Assembly (NCBI GenBank): GCA_041749475.1
Contig: JBGTBD010000029.1
Coordinates: 1 to 53,215 of the forward strand
From: JBGTBD01 sp041749475
GTDB lineage: Bacteria; Pseudomonadota; Alphaproteobacteria; Rickettsiales; UBA998
Length of the DNA stretch: 53,215 bases
Direction of reading: 5' to 3'
Shown here: positions 8,405 to 16,888 of the stretch, piece after piece
Position numbering within the stretch: the first letter of the stretch is position 1
Layout of the letters: every line of letters starts with the position of its first letter
The notes under the pieces: generated by a model
Seen by the model: the letters and a program-made list of their open reading frames with translations, nothing else
The model's database searches: none
Told to the model about the DNA's origin: nothing
Position numbers and translations under genes: made by a program

Positions 8405-9256
8405 TCAGCGGAGCATCATGTCGAAATCATTGCCGAGATCGAGAACGAATTTTTCGTCTTCCCGTGCCGTTGTGCTGTTTAAGTTTGGGGCGTTGAAGTT
8501 CTTCTTCTCACCCGGTTTCAGCGTGCCTGCTTGCGTGAAGTTCCATTCTTCCACCACGTCGCCTGCCTTGTTCATCAGGCGGATGCGTACGGTGGGTACG
8601 GGGCGTTCGGTGTCGGACTGGTTGGTGACTGCGCCCTTGATAGTGTAACGTGCTTTTTTCGTGCCGATTTTGAACGTGTCCAGCGTGATATCGGCGAAGG
8701 CGATGCCCTCTACGTGCGAGACACCGGCGATGGCCAATACATCCCCCGCGACGGGAGTCTCCATCATCTGTTCACGCTTGATGAAGAGGAATACCAGTAC
8801 GCATAGAAAGATGCCTAGTACCAGCAATGCGATCATGATTTTATAGGGCGGAGAGCGGCGTTCGCGTGGTTGCTCGAATAGAGGAGAATCCGTCTTGCCG
8901 AACATGTCGTCCAGCTTGTCGAGGTCGATATCCTCTACGGGCTCAACAAAGCCGCCGGGCTCTTCTTCAAAGGGGGGGGCTTCCACGGGTTCGACGAATC
9001 CGGCTTCCGCTCGTTCCAGAGATTCAGCGAGGCGCAACCGTTCGCTGGCTTCGACGGATTCGGGCAGATCGAATACGGGGTCACCCGCAGAAGGGGTTCC
9101 AGCGAAATCGGGGTGGAAGGTGTCTTCGTCCCTCAGGTCACGTGGTTCGGCGAACCATTCATACCGGCAGTGGGAGCAGCGGACGATGCGGCCTTCGCCC
9201 AATGCGTCGGGCTTGATGCGGAAGGAAGAATGGCATTCAGGACAGGCAAGTAGCAT
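8405..9256 (-). CDS. Zinc-ribbon (MJ0042-type) DUF3426 membrane protein
   Basis: This 283-residue protein begins MLLACPECHSSFRI and continues with VRCSHCRYEW, two CxxC pairs forming an N-terminal zinc ribbon. An acidic linker follows, then one transmembrane helix (IMIALLVLGIFLCVLVFLF) and a beta-rich C-terminal DUF3426 domain. The cytoplasmic zinc ribbon and outer C-terminal domain suggest a sensor or scaffold, but no function is established. The start at 9256 is preferred over an upstream frame extension because the CPEC motif should be near the N-terminus and a TAGGGTG ribosome site precedes it. It is divergent from ftsE, a pairing seen in other alphaproteobacteria. Confidence 0.88.
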   Translation of the reverse strand: MLLACPECHSSFRIKPDALGEGRIVRCSHCRYEWFAEPRDLRDEDTFHPDFAGTPSAGDPVFDLPESVEASERLRLAESLERAEAGFVEPVEAPPFEEEPGGFVEPVEDIDLDKLDDMFGKTDSPLFEQPRERRSPPYKIMIALLVLGIFLCVLVFLFIKREQMMETPVAGDVLAIAGVSHVEGIAFADITLDTFKIGTKKARYTIKGAVTNQSDTERPVPTVRIRLMNKAGDVVEEWNFTQAGTLKPGEKKNFNAPNLNSTTAREDEKFVLDLGNDFDMMLR

Positions 9257-9372
9257 CGGCACCCTACATGAGATGCACCACCATACCATAATCGGGAGCA
9301 GGTGCAAGCAAACCCCTTTACGGCGCGGGTGGATTGTGGCATTCAGAACGGTATGGAACATGGGCGCACCGC

Positions 9373-10029
9373 ATGATCACCTGCTATAATCTGTCGCTGG
9401 AATATACGCCCGGCCAACGCGTGCTGCGGGATGTGTCGCTGAAGATCCCGCGCGGGTCGTTCCATTTCCTCACCGGAGCGAGCGGGGCGGGGAAATCCAG
9501 CCTGCTCAACGTACTGTCGCTCGCCATCCGTCCGAGTAAAGGAAGGCTTAAGTTATTCGGCGAAGATGTTACCGAACTGCCGCGCCGCGACCTGATACCT
9601 TTGCGTCGTAAAATTGGCACGGTGTTCCAGGATTTTCAGTTGCTCGACCATTTGACCGTATCGCAGAACATCGGCCTGCCGTTGAAGATGATCGGCGAGG
9701 ACGAGGCGGAAATCTCTTCCCGCGTCACCGAGATGCTCGAATGGATCGGACTGAGTAAATATAAGGATGTGCGTCCGGCCCTATTATCAGGTGGGGAAAA
9801 GCAGCGCGTGGCCATCGCGCGCGCGGTCATCAATAACCCGCCACTGTTGATAGCGGATGAGCCGAGTGGGAATCTTGATCCGCGTCTCAGTAAACGGTTC
9901 ATGTATCTGTTCGAGTCCCTCAACAAGATGGGTACGACGGTCATCTTCGCGACGCATGATGAGGGGTTGCTCAAAAGTTTCGATTATCCGACGCTGTCGC
10001 TGCATGACGGTACGGTCGATGCGGTTTAG
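9373..10029 (+). CDS. ftsE: Cell division ATP-binding protein FtsE
   Basis: This 218-residue ABC ATPase has Walker A GASGAGKSS at about residues 35-43, a Q-loop in VFQDFQLLDHLT, the LSGGEKQRVAIARA signature near residue 138, and Walker B LLIADEPSGNLD. These fit FtsE, which with FtsX transmits a signal across the membrane to cell-wall hydrolases at the septum. The ATG at 9373 is chosen because MITCYNLS is the family N-terminus; the longer frame adds 13 unrelated residues. The next gene is a secreted protease, not ftsX, which is unusual because ftsE and ftsX normally overlap. LolD-type transporters are an alternative but less likely. Confidence 0.88.
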   Translation: MITCYNLSLEYTPGQRVLRDVSLKIPRGSFHFLTGASGAGKSSLLNVLSLAIRPSKGRLKLFGEDVTELPRRDLIPLRRKIGTVFQDFQLLDHLTVSQNIGLPLKMIGEDEAEISSRVTEMLEWIGLSKYKDVRPALLSGGEKQRVAIARAVINNPPLLIADEPSGNLDPRLSKRFMYLFESLNKMGTTVIFATHDEGLLKSFDYPTLSLHDGTVDAV

Positions 10030-10068
10030 GTTCAGCAGCGCCTTGTTCATTGATGCGACGGAGCATAT

Positions 10069-10593
10069 GTGAGAGGTATGAAACGCTATTTTTGTGCCGC
10101 CCTATGCCTTGCTATCACCGCCCCGCACGCCGAAGCGGTCCCGGCACGTACCCGCATCGGGTGGGTGGAGAAGGTGGGGGTGTATGATGCCGATATTGTT
10201 CTGAAAGCGCGTATCGATACGGGGGCGGGGATGTCCTCCGTCAATGCGGACATTATCCGCATCCTGCCCTCGGAAGAAAAGGATGCGCCCGACAGGGTGG
10301 TGTACCGCATCCATGATGAGGGTACAAAAACCAAGACCATGAGAAGCGACATCGTGGAATGGCAGAACATCAAGAAAAAGGATTCGAAAGATTTTATACG
10401 CCGACCCGTTGTGCGTATGTCCCTCTGCATCGGAAAGAAAAAAATCACCGGGCGGGTGAACCTCGCCGATCGGTCGCATTTTCTCTACCCCGTCCTGATT
10501 GGACGGAATTTCCTGCGGACGGGGGATTACATGGTGGACTCGCGGAAGACATTTACGCGGGAGCCAAGATGTTCGCGTAAGCAGCCTGCCTAA
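10069..10593 (+). CDS. Secreted retropepsin-like (PF05618) putative zinc protease
   Basis: This 174-residue protein has a signal peptide ending near AEAVPA and a compact aspartic-protease-like fold. The DTGAGMSS motif is near residue 50 and a C-terminal PVLIGRNFL segment is present. This is the pattern of the family historically called RimK-associated ATP-dependent zinc protease (PF05618), which resembles retropepsins. A GGAG site five bases before a GTG at 10069 supports that start; an ATG at 10078 is the alternative. The stop codon lies only four bases before a palindromic repeat. It sits where ftsX would be expected, but shows no similarity to it. Substrate unknown. Confidence 0.78.
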   Translation: MRGMKRYFCAALCLAITAPHAEAVPARTRIGWVEKVGVYDADIVLKARIDTGAGMSSVNADIIRILPSEEKDAPDRVVYRIHDEGTKTKTMRSDIVEWQNIKKKDSKDFIRRPVVRMSLCIGKKKITGRVNLADRSHFLYPVLIGRNFLRTGDYMVDSRKTFTREPRCSRKQPA

Positions 10594-10596
10594 CCA

Positions 10597-10686
10597 GTCA
10601 TGCCAGCGTAGGCTGGCATCCAGCGTGGCGCGTCTGCGCCACAGATGATTATGAAGGAGCTGGATTCCAGCCTGCGCTGGAATGAC
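10597..10686. repeat. Palindromic repeat element, copy A
   Basis: This 90-base element has imperfect 27-base terminal inverted repeats (10597-10623 and 10660-10686, three mismatches) that begin with GTCAT and end with ATGAC. Each end folds on itself: TGCCAGC/GCTGGCA and TTCCAGC/GCTGGAA, each with a four-base loop. A third hairpin, GTGGCGC/GCGCCAC, occupies the centre (10625-10642). It lies between the protease stop and the cobS stop. A related copy B occurs at 17435-17511. Confidence 0.8.
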
Positions 10687-10754
10687 GAAGTAAGTAAGCT
10701 TGGCATCGCCCTGTTCCCCCATTCGTCCGCTTCAGTCGGAAGAATTAGGATCGC

Positions 10755-11765
10755 TTAGAGGGTAATACTTAACTCCGGCAACATCACGTCGAACACGCGT
10801 TGGTATAGTTCCGCGATAATAGCGCGTTCGGCTTCGTCGCATTTATTGAGGAAGGTGAGGCGGAAGCTGGTCTCGATATCATTGCCGAAAATCAGATAAT
10901 TCTCCGCCCAGCCGCTCACGGTGCGGGGGGACATGACGGTGGAGATGTCACCATTGGCGAAAGCGTTGCGGGTGAGGCCCGCCATTTTCACCATCTGATG
11001 CAGCAAGGTCGATTCCTTCTTCCCCGAAAATCCGCGGATTTTTTTCGAGACGATGTCCACTTCGACTTCTTCTGGCAGATAGTTCAGCGTGGCGACGATC
11101 TGCCAGCGATCCATCTGTCCCTGATTGATAGGGTTCGTGCCGTGATACATGCCCGACGCATCGCCAAGGCCGACCGTGTTCGCGGTGGCGAAGAGACGGA
11201 AGGATGGGTGCGGGGTGATGACCTTGTTCTGGTCGAGCAGGGTCAGGCGGCCTTCGGCTTCGAGCACGCGCTGGATGACGAACATCACGTCAGGACGCGC
11301 TGCGTCGTATTCATCGAACACCAACGCCATCGGGCGTTGTAATGCCCAAGGGATGATACCTTCCTGAAATTCGGTGACCTGTTTGCCATCACGCAGCACG
11401 ATGGCGTCACGCCCGATGAGGTCGACGCGGCTGATATGTCCGTCGAGATTAACGCGCACCAGCGGCCAGCGCATGCGGGCGGCGACTTGTTCTATATGGC
11501 TCGATTTCCCCGTGCCGTGGAAGCCTTGTAGCAGGACGTTCCGGCGATGGATGAACCCGGCGAGGATGGCAAGCGTGGTCGCTTTATCAAATACATAATC
11601 GGGATCGATAGCGGGGATATGGTCATCCTCGGCGGAGAAGACGGGCACTTCCATCGTGCTGTCGAACCCGAAAAGTTTTTTCGTGGTGCTGAATTCGATG
11701 GCAGAGGAGGGGCTGGCGGATTTCATGCGTGCTGGGGAGGCCATAGGGGATGTTTCTTTCGTCAC
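10755..11765 (-). CDS. cobS: Cobaltochelatase CobS-type AAA+ ATPase
   Basis: This 336-residue AAA+ protein has Walker A GFHGTGKSS near residue 78, Walker B ALVFDEYDAARPD, and sensor regions FRLFATANTVG and SPRTVSGWA. The segment FGFDSTMEVPVFS before the ATPase core is typical of CobS. CobS and CobT form the chaperone-like ring that drives CobN in cobalt insertion for B12; many alphaproteobacteria keep CobS/CobT without other B12 genes. The longest frame starts with GTG at 11765, directly after the upstream stop. ATGs at 11744 and 11726 are alternatives, and the family N-terminus favours one of these. cobT is not adjacent but about 6 kb away on the same strand. Confidence 0.92.
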   Translation of the reverse strand: MTKETSPMASPARMKSASPSSAIEFSTTKKLFGFDSTMEVPVFSAEDDHIPAIDPDYVFDKATTLAILAGFIHRRNVLLQGFHGTGKSSHIEQVAARMRWPLVRVNLDGHISRVDLIGRDAIVLRDGKQVTEFQEGIIPWALQRPMALVFDEYDAARPDVMFVIQRVLEAEGRLTLLDQNKVITPHPSFRLFATANTVGLGDASGMYHGTNPINQGQMDRWQIVATLNYLPEEVEVDIVSKKIRGFSGKKESTLLHQMVKMAGLTRNAFANGDISTVMSPRTVSGWAENYLIFGNDIETSFRLTFLNKCDEAERAIIAELYQRVFDVMLPELSITL

Positions 11766-12293
11766 TCAGGCGGCCAGCGCGGTTTCGAACAGCCGGATCG
11801 CTTCCATTTCTTTGGCAGTTACGTTGCCGTCACGCAAGAGAAATAAGTTGGCGAGGTTGAGAAACCCGGCGCGTAGCCCCGCATCCTCCTCCGGGCTGAT
11901 ATGGCCCTGACGGAGCAGGCCTTTGCTCATGCGCAGGGTCTGCAGAGTATTCACCACTTCTTCCGGTGAATCGAGTTTCGGAAAGCGCACGGGGTCGAGC
12001 GGGCTTTTCAATAAGTCCTGCATCGCCTGTTCAATGGATTCTTCTAGGATGGATTTGGCGGGGAGAGGAGAGGATTTGACGCGTACGGTGGCAATGCATT
12101 CGGCGAGCAGCGAGAGGGCGGTGCGACCTTCCAGCGGATCTACGGCCCCGAAATATTGGCCGAGGAGGAAGATGTCGTCTTCCAGAATCTGACGAGCGTA
12201 GGTATCGCTGCCGCTCTTCTGTTCGGCAGAATAAATGGAGAGAAAATCATCATGCAGGCGTTCGACGATACCGGAAGGGGAGTTATTGCGCAT
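11766..12293 (-). CDS. Unknown helical protein between J-domain gene and cobS
   Basis: This 175-residue protein is not recognised. It is predicted to be mostly helical, rich in Leu, Glu and Ala, with no signal peptide, membrane segment or Cys cluster. It overlaps the J-domain gene by 11 bases at its start, and its stop codon touches the cobS GTG, so it is almost certainly translated from the same mRNA. The context suggests a role with the J-domain protein and the CobS ATPase, possibly as an accessory or adaptor. That is inference from position only. Confidence 0.75.
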   Translation of the reverse strand: MRNNSPSGIVERLHDDFLSIYSAEQKSGSDTYARQILEDDIFLLGQYFGAVDPLEGRTALSLLAECIATVRVKSSPLPAKSILEESIEQAMQDLLKSPLDPVRFPKLDSPEEVVNTLQTLRMSKGLLRQGHISPEEDAGLRAGFLNLANLFLLRDGNVTAKEMEAIRLFETALAA

Positions 12294-12843
12294 GTGGCCG
12301 GTCCTGTTCGAGTTGGTGCATCAGGACGGAGTAGGCCTCCGTCACCTGCTTGAACCGTTCTTCACAGGCGGGGTCGTTCTGGTTCAGGTCGGGGTGGTAG
12401 CGTTTCACCAGCTTCTTATATTGGGATTTAACGGTGGCGACGGTGGTGGGGAAGTTATCCACTTCCAGTATCTCTAAAGCTTTGCGCATATTGTGGGGAA
12501 TGCTGCTTTTGGGTTCGGGGCGGCGGACGAAACCATCCCCGAAGATAGCGTTCAGCTTCATGCGTAATTGTTCGGTAGCCTGCTGGGGGGTGATGTGCAT
12601 CTCCCATGTGGGCCTATGGCCGAAGGGTGCGTTCTTGCGGAAATCCTCGATCTCCTCCTCGGTCATGCCTGCGAAATAATCCCATTTCTTGTTATACTCG
12701 CGTACGCAGTCGAGACAGAATAGAAAATAGTCCGTCCGCTCCTGCCGGGTTTTGGGGGCACGGTGTTCGGCATGTTCTTCACAGCCGGGGGTATCACAGG
12801 CGCGGAAGACTTGTTTTTCTTGCGGTTGGGCACGTTTTGCCAT
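12283..12843 (-). CDS. J-domain (DnaJ-like) protein
   Basis: This 186-residue protein has a C-terminal J domain: AYSVL near the end, KRYHPDLNQND carrying the HPD motif that stimulates Hsp70 ATPase, and the helix LEILEVDNFPTTVATVKSQYKKL before it. The N-terminal half contains CDTPGCEEHAEHRAP and FCLDCVREYN, possible metal ligands, and a region common to the alphaproteobacterial J proteins encoded beside cobS. It diverges from bolA with 46 bases between them. It probably recruits DnaK to a client complex; the client is unknown. Confidence 0.9.
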   Translation of the reverse strand: MAKRAQPQEKQVFRACDTPGCEEHAEHRAPKTRQERTDYFLFCLDCVREYNKKWDYFAGMTEEEIEDFRKNAPFGHRPTWEMHITPQQATEQLRMKLNAIFGDGFVRRPEPKSSIPHNMRKALEILEVDNFPTTVATVKSQYKKLVKRYHPDLNQNDPACEERFKQVTEAYSVLMHQLEQDRPHAQ

Positions 12844-12889
12844 ACTGGTATTATGCGTTTTTTAGGGTAAACCGGCAAGTGGTTATCGC

Positions 12890-13171
12890 ATGGCAAAAGT
12901 AGAAAAAATCGAGGCATTATTGCACCAGTCGCTTTCCCCGGAAGTGCTGCTGGTCAAGGACGAATCACACCTCCATCACGGCCATGCCGGATGGAAGGAA
13001 GGCGGGGGGACGCACTTCCGTGTACGCGTTGTAGCCGATTGTTTTACAGGCAAAAACCGCGTAGAGCGGCATCGTTTGATCAATCAAGCGCTGGCCCCAC
13101 TATTCCCCGGTGACCTCCATGCGCTGGCCATTGAAGCCATGACGCCGGAAGAGGCCCAAACAGCGCCCTGA
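12890..13171 (+). CDS. bolA: BolA family protein
   Basis: This 93-residue protein has the BolA fold signature: DESHLHHGHAG in the first half and the RHRLINQAL helix with the following Pro-rich LFPGDLHALAI. BolA proteins pair with monothiol glutaredoxins to bind or transfer [2Fe-2S] clusters and influence cell shape and stress responses. The conserved His residues are present. It is divergent from the J-domain/cobS group, an arrangement repeated in many alphaproteobacteria. Length is typical. Confidence 0.92.
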   Translation: MAKVEKIEALLHQSLSPEVLLVKDESHLHHGHAGWKEGGGTHFRVRVVADCFTGKNRVERHRLINQALAPLFPGDLHALAIEAMTPEEAQTAP

Positions 13172-13229
13172 GGTTTACATCGCACGCATCAGCGCGTATG
13201 CTTCCCGGCAGAATTCACCCGTTCGCAGC

Positions 13230-14447
13230 ATGTTGATATCTATGGATAAGCAGGACGTACTCATTATCGGCGCAGGCATGGTCGGCTCGGCGATGGCCAT
13301 TGCGCTGGCGCGGCGGGGGATCACCGTCACCGTCATCGAGCAGAGTGACGAGGCGCGGGAGATGAAGGCGGCATATGACGGGCGCACCAGCGCTATCGCC
13401 GAATCTTCCGTGCGCGTGTTCAAGGATATGGGCGTGTGGGAGGATATGTTGCCGAAGGCAGAACCCATCCTCGACATCCGCGTGGTGGACGGGTATTCGA
13501 CCGCGATGGTGCATTATGACCATCAGGAAGTGGGCAAGCCGTTCGGGTATATATTGCCCAATACATCTATCAAACCGACATTGCTGAAACACGCCAAAGC
13601 GCATCCGAATGTTGATTTACGGTTCGGGACGCGTATTGGGCATATTGAGACCTCGCAACATGAGGTGAAGGCGACGCTGGAATCGGGTGAGGTCATTACT
13701 GCATCATTACTGCTTGCGGCAGATGGACGGTTCTCGAAGACGCGCAAAGCCCTCGGCATCGGGGATAAAATCATCACATATGGACAGACGGCCATCGTCT
13801 GCACGATCGCACATACTGAGCCGCATCATGGATTAGCGTTAGAGCGTTTCCTTCCGGCGGGGCCGTTCGCGCTGTTGCCGATCGCGGGGAATCGCAGCGG
13901 TGTCGTCTGGTCGGAACCGGAGGCGATGGCGGCGCATATGCTCACTCTTCCACAAGCAGATTTCATCGAAGAGTTGGAGACGCGCATTGGCGGGTATCTC
14001 GGGAAAGCGACACTGGAAGGTGCATGCACATCCTATCCTTTAGGATTGGTTCTGGCAGAGCACTACGTAACCGAGCGGGCGGCACTGATCGGCGATGCGG
14101 CGCATGCCATCCATCCCATCGCGGGGCAGGGTGTGAATCTCGGGTATCGCGACGTGGCGCTGATGGCACAGATTTTGGGCGAGGCGAAGCAGTTGGGATT
14201 AGATATTGGTTCCACCTCGGTCCTTGAGCGTTATGCCCAGTTACGGAAAACGGACGTGCTCAGCATGTCCTTCATGACGGATGCGCTGAACCGGCTGTTC
14301 TCCAACGACAGCCGTCTGTTAAAGGCGGCGCGGCGTATCGGCTTACGTGGTGTGGAGCGGTCTGGAAAGCTGAAGACGTATTTCATGCTGCACGCAATGG
14401 GATTGACGGGACACCAGCCCGATATGTTGAAAGAACGGGTTGCCTGA
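13230..14447 (+). CDS. ubiH: UbiH/COQ6-type FAD-dependent ubiquinone hydroxylase
   Basis: This 405-residue flavoprotein monooxygenase has an N-terminal dinucleotide-binding GAGMVGSAMAIALA, the middle motif LLLAADGRFS (DG fingerprint), and the second FAD motif LIGDAAHAIHPIAGQGVNLG. These define the UbiH/UbiF/UbiI family that hydroxylates the ubiquinone ring. Which ring position is modified cannot be read from sequence; alphaproteobacteria often use one or two enzymes for all three. The ATG at 13230 and another at 13242 are both possible; neither has a strong ribosome binding site. The 3' end is followed closely by trkH. Confidence 0.9.
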   Translation: MLISMDKQDVLIIGAGMVGSAMAIALARRGITVTVIEQSDEAREMKAAYDGRTSAIAESSVRVFKDMGVWEDMLPKAEPILDIRVVDGYSTAMVHYDHQEVGKPFGYILPNTSIKPTLLKHAKAHPNVDLRFGTRIGHIETSQHEVKATLESGEVITASLLLAADGRFSKTRKALGIGDKIITYGQTAIVCTIAHTEPHHGLALERFLPAGPFALLPIAGNRSGVVWSEPEAMAAHMLTLPQADFIEELETRIGGYLGKATLEGACTSYPLGLVLAEHYVTERAALIGDAAHAIHPIAGQGVNLGYRDVALMAQILGEAKQLGLDIGSTSVLERYAQLRKTDVLSMSFMTDALNRLFSNDSRLLKAARRIGLRGVERSGKLKTYFMLHAMGLTGHQPDMLKERVA

Positions 14448-14454
14448 GCGCTTT

Positions 14455-15906
14455 ATGGCCATACCTGACCTCCGTCCGCTACTCTATATCAACGGCATCC
14501 TCCTTTGTGTGATTGGCGGTGCGATGCTGCTGCCTGCGATGGTGGATTACGCCTCGGATAGTCACGACTGGAAAGTGTTTGTCAGTTCATCGGTGGCGTT
14601 GTTCTTTGTCGGCGGGGCGTTGCTGCTCACCAATAAGGGTCCGATCAAGGAGTTCTCCATCCGGCAGATATTCCTGTTCACTACCATGTGCTGGATATGT
14701 TCCGGCGTGGCGGGGGCGTTGCCGTTCTATCTCTCGGAAGCGAACATGAATCTTGCTTCTTCCGTATTCGAGTCCGTTTCCGGGCTGACGACGACGGGGG
14801 CCAGTTCGATGACCAATCTCGATTCGCGGCCCCCCGGGCTGTTGCTATGGCGCGCACTGCTGAATGGATTGGGTGGTATCGGGATCGTGGTGATGAGCCT
14901 TGCCATCCTGCCGACGCTTCGCATTGGGGGAATGCAATTATTCCGCAGCGAATCTTCCGATAAGATGGAGAAAGTGCTTCCCCGTTCGCGCCAATTGGCG
15001 GGGGTGACGACCGTCATTTTCATCTCGCTGGTGATGCTGTGCGCGTTTTGTTATTACCTCGCGGGGATGAATGGGTTCGATGCTATCTGCCATGCGCTGT
15101 CCACTGTGGCGACGGGCGGGTTCTCGACGCATGATGCGTCATTCGGCTATTTCAATTCACCCCTGATCGAAGCGGTGGCGATTCCGTTCATGTTGCTGGG
15201 CTGTCTGCCTCTGATGTATTATTTCTTGATGTGGCGCGGGAATTTTTCCATCGTGCGCGATAGTCAGGTGCGGGTCTTCCTCACCATCGCTTTCCTTGCC
15301 GTCGTGTTGTTGGCATTGTGGCGATACGATACAACGGAACTGAGTTTCCTGACCGCGTTGCGTCAGACCTCGTTCCATGCCATCTCCTCCCTGACGGGCT
15401 CCGGGTTCGTCGCCGCCGATTTCACCAACTGGGGGCATTTTATGAACGGGCTTCTCTTCATGCTGATGGCGGTGGGGGGGTGCTCGGGGTCAACAGCGGG
15501 GGGGATTAAAATATTCCGGTTCCAGATTCTCTATGAGATCGCGCGCAACCAGATATTCCGGCTGTTGCAGCCGCATGGAGTGTTCCTTATCCGCTATGGT
15601 GGTAAAACGGTTTCTGAGCAGGAAGCTGCGTCGGTGATGAGTTTCTTCCTCCTCTTCGCCTTCGCGTTCATGGTCGGGGCGGTGGGCATGTCCTATTTCG
15701 GCTATGATTTCCTTTCCAGCATGAGCGCGTCCATCATGGCCTTGTCCAATACCGGGCTTGGGCTGGGAGAAATCGTCGGCCCGGCGGGGAATTTCGCAGG
15801 CCTGCCTGACGGGGCGAAATGGCTGCTATCATTCCTGATGCTGCTTGGGCGGGTGGAGCTTTTTACCATTCTGGTACTGCTGACCCCGCGTTTCTGGAGA
15901 GACTAG
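14455..15906 (+). CDS. trkH: Trk-type potassium uptake protein TrkH
   Basis: This 483-residue membrane protein has the repeated helix-pore-helix pattern of TrkH/KtrB. The selectivity-filter regions are visible as SGLTTTGAS, STVATGGFSTHD, SSLTGSGFV and ALSNTGLGLGE, each with the key Gly. Several hydrophobic helices of 20 or more residues separate them. It moves K+ across the inner membrane and normally needs the NAD-binding TrkA, which is not in this window. The ATG at 14455 lies seven bases after the ubiH stop; a TTG at 14440 inside ubiH would extend it by five residues. Confidence 0.94.
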   Translation: MAIPDLRPLLYINGILLCVIGGAMLLPAMVDYASDSHDWKVFVSSSVALFFVGGALLLTNKGPIKEFSIRQIFLFTTMCWICSGVAGALPFYLSEANMNLASSVFESVSGLTTTGASSMTNLDSRPPGLLLWRALLNGLGGIGIVVMSLAILPTLRIGGMQLFRSESSDKMEKVLPRSRQLAGVTTVIFISLVMLCAFCYYLAGMNGFDAICHALSTVATGGFSTHDASFGYFNSPLIEAVAIPFMLLGCLPLMYYFLMWRGNFSIVRDSQVRVFLTIAFLAVVLLALWRYDTTELSFLTALRQTSFHAISSLTGSGFVAADFTNWGHFMNGLLFMLMAVGGCSGSTAGGIKIFRFQILYEIARNQIFRLLQPHGVFLIRYGGKTVSEQEAASVMSFFLLFAFAFMVGAVGMSYFGYDFLSSMSASIMALSNTGLGLGEIVGPAGNFAGLPDGAKWLLSFLMLLGRVELFTILVLLTPRFWRD

Positions 15907-15958
15907 CCATTCAGAGAATTATTGACGGCTTATCCGAACTTCCATAAGGATGTGACCC

Positions 15959-16354
15959 ATGTTTATCCAAACCACCCGCCTCATCAAAGTCACCGCCATG
16001 CCGCTCTATCTGGAAGACCAGTCCGACGCGGAGGACGAGCACTACGTCTGGGCCTATACCATCCAGATCGAGAACCATAGCGACAAGACCGTCCAGCTCC
16101 TCAACCGCACATGGCACGTGACGGACGCGACGGGGCAGGTGCAGGAGGTCCAGGGGCCGGGCGTGGTCGGTGAACAGCCCATTTTGCAGCCGGGGGACGT
16201 GTTCCAATATACCAGCGGCACGGTACTCAATACCGCTTCGGGGATGATGTCGGGGTTCTACGAAATGGTCGAGGCAGAGTCGGGCGAGAGGTTTGATGTT
16301 GATATTCCTGCATTTTCTCTCGATAGCCCTTTGCAGATGGCGCGGCCCAATTAA
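15959..16354 (+). CDS. apaG: ApaG (DUF525) protein
   Basis: This 131-residue protein has the beta-sandwich ApaG features: YTIQIENHSDKTVQLLNRTWHVTDATG near residue 35, the VQGPGVVGEQPILQPGDVFQYTSG segment, and MSGFYEMV. The family resembles fibronectin type III and F-box-linked domains and may bind pyrophosphate or divalent ions; its cellular role is unclear. An AAGGAT site precedes the ATG. It stands between trkH and an orphan gene, without the apaH or ksgA neighbours known from enterobacteria. Confidence 0.92.
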   Translation: MFIQTTRLIKVTAMPLYLEDQSDAEDEHYVWAYTIQIENHSDKTVQLLNRTWHVTDATGQVQEVQGPGVVGEQPILQPGDVFQYTSGTVLNTASGMMSGFYEMVEAESGERFDVDIPAFSLDSPLQMARPN

Positions 16355-16423
16355 CCGATATTTCCGTTTTTGTCATCAAACTGTCATGGTATTTTGATAG
16401 TCTGTAAGATAAGGATAAATATT

Positions 16424-16828
16424 ATGTTAGATGGTGCACAACTTTTTGCGATGAATGCAGGCAGCATGGGCGGCGGTGGCGCTTCTCATCAGCAGCTTGG
16501 CGGTGTATTGACGGCGCTTTTGCCTATCGGTACGAGTCCGCTGGCGGCATTATGGCAACCTGCTGGGGTATGCAACCCGAACAATTGGAAACTGCATAAT
16601 TTCGCGGAATCCAAAATCCGTGGCGTTTTTGACGTGGGAAACACCTTTAAAGGTGTTAAGTTCGTTCCAGGGCTTGAAGATGGGACGGCTGGCGTCGGCG
16701 GTTCGGTACATAATTCAGGTGGTATGGAGATTCAAAGCGTTTCAGCGGACGCTATGTCGGCTGGCCTTACCCCGACCCCTATCTCAGTGGCTTCGGCTGG
16801 GTCTTCCGCCAGCCATGAAATGGCCTAA
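16424..16828 (+). CDS. Orphan Gly/Ser/Ala-rich small protein
   Basis: This 134-residue protein is not recognised. It is rich in Gly, Ser, Ala and Val, with few charged residues. It has a GSMGGGGAS run near the N-terminus, a short hydrophobic stretch VLTALLPIGTSPLAALW, a single Cys, and a Ser/Ala-rich tail. There is no typical signal peptide. An AAGGAT ribosome site lies seven bases before the ATG at 16424, which supports that start over the longer TTG frame. It precedes rpmB, which has its own promoter, so the two may not share a transcript. Confidence 0.6.
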   Translation: MLDGAQLFAMNAGSMGGGGASHQQLGGVLTALLPIGTSPLAALWQPAGVCNPNNWKLHNFAESKIRGVFDVGNTFKGVKFVPGLEDGTAGVGGSVHNSGGMEIQSVSADAMSAGLTPTPISVASAGSSASHEMA

Positions 16829-16836
16829 CAAATCCC

Positions 16837-16865
16837 TTGACCTCTTTTTCATAAACGGCTAATAC
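16837..16865 (+). promoter_or_regulatory. Sigma-70-like promoter of rpmB
   Basis: TTGACC (16837-16842) and TATA-like TAATAC (16860-16865) are spaced by 17 bases. This is the best consensus match in the window. It begins just after the upstream stop codon and gives a leader of about 17 bases with a GGAGG site at 16877-16881. Confidence 0.7.
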
Positions 16866-16888
16866 TCCCGCCTCTTGGAGGATTTTTT

